Shown: one piece after another, positions 60,657-64,000 of the stretch | How positions within the stretch are numbered: position 1 is the stretch's first letter | How the letters are laid out: the number at the start of each line of letters is the position of its first letter | DNA from: RYN-230 sp963851025 | Lineage (GTDB): Bacteria > Actinomycetota > Actinomycetes > Streptosporangiales > Streptosporangiaceae | Direction: 5' to 3' | Length of the DNA: 64,000 nt | Assembly (NCBI GenBank): GCA_963851025.1 | Contig: CAWKOA010000006.1 | Coordinates: forward strand, 310,001-374,000 | Made by a program: the position numbers and the translations under genes | The notes under the pieces: model-generated | Told to the model about the DNA's origin: nothing | The model's input: only the letters and a program-made list of their open reading frames with translations | Databases searched by the model: none

Positions 60657-61733
60657 CCGCCCGCGACCTGACCACGGGCCTGCAGGTCACGGGGACCGCG
60701 CAGCGGGACGCCTGGCGGACGAGGGAACTCCCGCCGGTCGAGGAGGTCCGGCCGGGCTTGTGGTCAGTCCCGGTTCCCATCCCGGACCACCCGCTGCGCT
60801 ACACCCTGAGCTACGCGTTCACCAGCGACACGGGCACGGTGATGGTGGACCCCGGCTGGGACTCCGCGGACGGCCGGCGCGCCCTCGCGGCCGGCCTGGC
60901 CGCCGCCGGAGTCACGCTGCGCGACGTTGCGGGGATCCTGGTCACCCACATCCACCCGGACCACCACGGGCTGAGCGGCTGGGTCCGGCAGCAGAGCGGG
61001 GCCTGGATCGCGATGCACGCCGCAGAGGCCGAGACCCTCCCGTCCCGGCTCTGGCGGGCGCGCCAGCCCGGCAGCGACCCGGACTGGCTGCGCGGCCACG
61101 GTGTGCCTGACGACGACGCCGCCCTCATGGTGCCCGACCAGGACCGGATCAGCCGGCGTGCTGGCCATGCCCGAGCCGGACCGGTTCGTGGCCGACGGCG
61201 AGCGCCTGCCGATCGCAGGCCGTGAGGTCCGGGCGATCTGGACGCCCGGGCACACCCCGGGCCATCTGTGCCTGCACGACGCCGCGGCGGGTGTGCTGCT
61301 GACCGGCGACCACGTGCTGCCCCGGATCACCCCCAACATCGGCGTGCACGGCCAGATGGGCGGGCCCGGGGGGGCGGACGCCGACCCGCTGACCGGCTAC
61401 CTGGCCTCGCTGGGCCGGACGGGGAGTTACGCGGCCGAGGAGGCGCTGCCCGCCCACGAATACCGGTTCCGCGGCCTCGACGTCCGCTCGGCCGCCCTCA
61501 TCGCCCACCACCGCGACCGCGGCGCGGAAATCCTGCGGGTGATCGACCGGCTGGGCGAGCCGACCGCCTGGACCATCGCCAGCCAGCTGACCTGGTCCCG
61601 TGGCTGGGCGGCCTTGCACGGCATGATGCGCCGGATGGCGCTCGGCGAGACCGTGGCGCACCTGCACTACCTCGCCACCACCCGGGAGGTGCGCCGCGGC
61701 TCCGGGCCGCCGCTGCAGTGGGCGCGGGCCTGA
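60653..61733 (+). CDS. MBL-fold metallo-hydrolase, one +1 shift
   Basis: GTG 60653 overlaps the TetR stop (GTGA). The metal-binding motif is THIHPDHHG, followed by IAMHAAEAETL. Near 61154 one extra base breaks the frame, and the conserved sequence continues VLAMPEPDRFVADGERLPI, WTPGHTPGHLCLHD and LLTGDHVLPRITPNIG, with the later metal ligands. Corrected length is about 359 residues. The family includes lactonases, thioesterases and beta-lactamase-like hydrolases; this branch with a long C-terminal helical part often acts beside acyl-CoA genes. Confidence 0.85.
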
Positions 61734-61762
61734 CCCGTCGCGGGCGCGTGCTGGTAGGCCGG

Positions 61763-62521
61763 TTACTGATCGACAGGGTGGCTCGAGGCGAGCGCCGCCC
61801 CGACCTGGTCGGCGAACGCGATGGCCAGGAGCCGCTGTTCGAGGCTGGGCTGCGCGCCGGGGAGCGGCGTCATCAGGAACCGGCCCTGGAGGATGCCGCC
61901 GCTTTCCACCAGCAGCTCGGTGTCCCCGCCGGGGGGCGACCCGGCCTGGTCGGTGACCGCCGCCTGGCGCCCGGGCGTGACCGTCCCGTCGTGCTGCAAG
62001 CGGGCGGGCTGGCCGATCCCGGCCACCCCGTACTGGAAACGGCACGACTGCAGCGCCAGCAGCCCGGTGAGCTGCCTGGTCACCTGCTCGATCAGATCCG
62101 ACGGTGAACCGCCGGCCGCCACCGCCTGCGCGGCGGCACTGATCCCGTCCAGGTAGCCGGCCCGCCTGCTGGCCGTGGCGTGCTGGCGGCGGCCCCAGAC
62201 CGCGAGCTCGGTGACCGCTACCCCGATGACCAGCAGCAGCAGGGTGGTCTCGACGTCCGCCCGGCGGAAAATGGAGAACCGCTCGTAGGGGCGGGTCAGG
62301 AAGAAGTCGAACCAGACCGCCGCCGACAGGGCCGCGGCGAAGCCGGCCAGCCGGTACCCGTTCGCGGCGACCGCCACGACCAGCAGGATCAGGACCAGCG
62401 CGGCGTCGGTATTGGGGAAGCTGGCGCGCCAGGGCACCAGGATCGCCGCCAGGGCCAGCGGGGCCGCGAACGCGGCCACCATAGCCAGGCGGTCCCGGCC
62501 CGGCATCCGCCAAGTCCGCAT
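61763..62521 (-). CDS. DUF4118 (KdpD-like sensor) protein without a kinase domain
   Basis: The 252-residue protein has four membrane helices of the DUF4118 type (ALVLILLVVAVAANGYRLAG, then AALSAAVWFDFFLTRPYERF, ending VETTLLLLVIGVAVTELAVW) and a C-terminal GAF-like portion (SPSDLIEQVTRQLTGLLALQ to LAIAFADQVGAAL). DUF4118 usually precedes HisKA and HATPase domains in KdpD-type sensors; none are present here, and the end is a clean stop. It may be a stand-alone sensor or partner protein. Confidence 0.78.
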   Translation of the reverse strand: MRTWRMPGRDRLAMVAAFAAPLALAAILVPWRASFPNTDAALVLILLVVAVAANGYRLAGFAAALSAAVWFDFFLTRPYERFSIFRRADVETTLLLLVIGVAVTELAVWGRRQHATASRRAGYLDGISAAAQAVAAGGSPSDLIEQVTRQLTGLLALQSCRFQYGVAGIGQPARLQHDGTVTPGRQAAVTDQAGSPPGGDTELLVESGGILQGRFLMTPLPGAQPSLEQRLLAIAFADQVGAALASSHPVDQ

Positions 62522-62567
62522 AACACCGTCCTAACACAGCTGCCGCCGGCCAGCCAGCCCGGGGGAA

Positions 62568-62609
62568 CGGGCTGGCCACACCGGGCTGGCCACACCGGGC
62601 TGGCCACAC
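62568..62609. repeat. 14-nt tandem repeat, three copies, intergenic
   Basis: Perfect copies of CGGGCTGGCCACAC start at 62568, 62582 and 62596, upstream of the DUF4118 gene and after the small gene ending at 62631. Confidence 0.92.
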
Positions 62610-62630
62610 GGGGCCAGCCACCGGGGAGGC

Positions 62631-62834
62631 CTAGGTGCCGCCCCGCGTGTGGTCCGGCGGGACAGGGACCCGCTCGCGCGGATCCTGCCGCCGCCGGGCA
62701 CCGTCCCCCGGTGAGTCATCCGGCGGGGGCTGCGGCCCTGAACGCTCCCGCGCCCGCTGCTCCCGCAACTGGTCCATCTGCCGTTGCAGGAGCTTCAGCG
62801 CGGCGAGGTTCCGCTCCGCGTGACCGTAGGCCAT
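62631..62834 (-). CDS. Small charged hypothetical protein
   Basis: ATG 62834 is preceded by GGAGAAGGA and gives 67 residues. The N-terminal half is a predicted amphipathic coil (NLAALKLLQRQMDQLREQRA), and the C-terminal half is a Pro/Arg/Asp-rich disordered tail. I do not recognise a family. The ribosome binding site is the main support. It precedes the DUF4118 gene on the same strand by about 110 bp that contain the 14-nt repeat. Confidence 0.5.
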   Translation of the reverse strand: MAYGHAERNLAALKLLQRQMDQLREQRARERSGPQPPPDDSPGDGARRRQDPRERVPVPPDHTRGGT

Positions 62835-63138
62835 GTCCTTCTCCTCGGCTCAGTCCCCCGCGGCCGGACGACCCGCGGGACCGGTGCGATGCCCAGCCAA
62901 CCGGGCGGGCGGCCGGAACCCCAGTGCCGTTCAGCCCTGCCCCCGGCCCGAAGGTCCCCCGGCCTGAAGCTCCCCCGCCTGAAGGTCCCGCCCGGCGGGC
63001 GCCGGACGGTTTCAGCGCGGGCGTTGACGGCTGGTCGTCCCGCGTCATCAATAGGAAACACGGCCGAAATCATCAGTTGTGAGGCTGCGGCCAGGATGTG
63101 CCTGCGTATCCCCCTGTTGACCCCCAGGAGCGCCGCGG
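62835..63138. other. Intergenic region upstream of the permease gene
   Basis: No gene is supported here. Three imperfect copies of a CCTGAAGGTCCCCCG-like 15-nt unit lie at about 62947-62992. The AT-richer patch at 63046-63080 may hold the permease promoter. Confidence 0.4.
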
Positions 63139-64000
63139 ATGACTGACACCCTGGACACCACGACCGTTGCGGCCACCGTCGAGCGGCAGAAGCTGCAGCG
63201 CCACTTCGGCCGCTTCGACATCCTCTTCTTCCTCATCTGCACCATCGTCGGGGTGGACACCATCGCCACCGTGGCGCAGGGCGGCGGCCAGGCCTTCACC
63301 TGGATGATGATCTTCGCGGTGGTGTTCTTCGTGCCGCAGGCGCTCCTGTTCGCTGAGCTGGGCGCGGCGTTCCCGGAGGAGGGCGGCCCGTACTACTGGA
63401 CCCGGCTGGCCTTCGGGCACCTGGCCGGGGCGGTGAACAACTTCCTGTACTGGATCACCAACCCGGTGTGGATCGGCGGCTCGCTCACCATCACCTGCAT
63501 CACCGCCGTCGAGGTGTTCTTCAACCACGGCGCGAACGTGTCCACGGCAGTGTGGTTCATCATCGCGCTGGCGTTCGTCTGGCTGTCGATCCTGGCCGCC
63601 ATCATGTCGTTCAGCCGGGCCAAGTGGCTGCCGACCGCCGGCGCGTTCGCGCGGTTCATCGTGCTCGGCGTGTTCACGCTCTCGGTCGTCATCTTCGCGG
63701 TCAAGCACGGCGCGCACGGCCTGGGCGCCAGCAGCTACAAGCCGTCCGCGAGCGGGTTCGTGCTGCTCGTCGGCGTGCTGCTGTTCAACTTCGTCGGATT
63801 CGAGCTGCCCAGCAGCGCCGGGGAGGAGATGACGAACCCGCAGCGGGACGTGCCGTTCGGGATCGCCCGCTCCGCGGTGGCCAGCGTGGTGCTGTACGCG
63901 CTGCCCGTCATCGGCATCCTGATCGTCCTGCCGTCCAGCGCCATCACCAACTTCAGCGGGTTCGTCAGCGCGATCCAGGACGTCTTCACCGTCTACGGCG
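63139..64000 (+). CDS. APC superfamily amino acid permease, N-terminal part (cut by window edge)
   Basis: ATG 63139, with AGGAG upstream, opens a frame that continues past base 64000; 287 residues are visible. They hold about seven membrane helices. The first begins DILFFLICTIVGVDTIATVA, and PEEGGPYYWTRLAFGHLAGA after helix 2 and NFVGFELPSSAGEEMTNPQR after helix 6 are classic APC (amino acid-polyamine-organocation) motifs. It is an inner-membrane importer or antiporter for amino acids or related compounds; the substrate cannot be stated. Confidence 0.9.
   Translation, partial: MTDTLDTTTVAATVERQKLQRHFGRFDILFFLICTIVGVDTIATVAQGGGQAFTWMMIFAVVFFVPQALLFAELGAAFPEEGGPYYWTRLAFGHLAGAVNNFLYWITNPVWIGGSLTITCITAVEVFFNHGANVSTAVWFIIALAFVWLSILAAIMSFSRAKWLPTAGAFARFIVLGVFTLSVVIFAVKHGAHGLGASSYKPSASGFVLLVGVLLFNFVGFELPSSAGEEMTNPQRDVPFGIARSAVASVVLYALPVIGILIVLPSSAITNFSGFVSAIQDVFTVYG

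Overview
The window is very GC-rich with codon use typical of a high-GC actinomycete. It carries a mycofactocin locus, an S-adenosyl methyltransferase of the actinobacterial DUF574 family, an ECF41-type sigma factor, a Ser/Thr kinase with WD40 repeats and DrrA-type ABC genes. A soil actinomycete fits; the genus cannot be fixed from this sequence. No rRNA, tRNA, CRISPR array, insertion sequence or replication origin was seen.

Layout. 0-5 kb: a truncated sensor kinase diverging from a YceI/ABC-2 export operon, a membrane-anchored protein with an HxHxH motif, and an alpha/beta hydrolase. 5-20 kb: a methyltransferase, a VOC protein, a MacB/FtsX-like ABC pair diverging from a histidine kinase/response regulator/DUF4097 operon, a secreted SGNH protein, the kinase-WD40 receptor, and sigJ (ECF41) diverging from its FAD oxidoreductase partner across two near-ideal ECF41 promoters. 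19.6-30.6 kb: an operon resembling the Pseudomonas atu (acyclic terpene utilisation) genes, made of carboxylase beta and alpha, enoyl-CoA hydratase, a TIGR03084 protein, an AtuA/DUF1446 protein, a TetR regulator and an acyl-CoA dehydrogenase. It diverges from an acyl-CoA synthetase, with a TetR-type palindrome in the shared intergenic region. 30.7-34.2 kb: a GNAT protein, a VapBC-like toxin-antitoxin pair and two methyltransferases.

34.2-49.3 kb is a large mycofactocin locus: mftR diverging from mftA-mftB-mftC, an OYE/FadH oxidoreductase, three tandem mycofactocin-type SDRs, a MoxR ATPase with a VWA partner, a second OYE/FadH enzyme, mftE, a fourth SDR, mftF and a small monooxygenase-like protein. 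Most genes overlap or nearly touch. mftD and mftG are not in the window. 49.3-57.4 kb holds an epimerase, a cellulose-synthase-like GT2, a polytopic glycosyltransferase with a long repetitive N-terminus, and a secreted GH16 glucanase, which together look like an exopolysaccharide module. 57.6-64 kb holds a CoA-transferase, an acyl-CoA dehydrogenase diverging from a TetR/metallo-hydrolase pair, a kinase-less DUF4118 protein and the start of an APC-family permease.

Two features run through the whole window. First, many otherwise well-conserved genes are broken by single-base shifts, almost all equivalent to a +1 insertion and concentrated at 21.4-30.4 kb. Uncorrected assembly insertions are the simplest explanation, but the bias is unusual. 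Second, short tandem repeats occur often: 15-nt units within or at the edges of genes and 14-nt units between genes.
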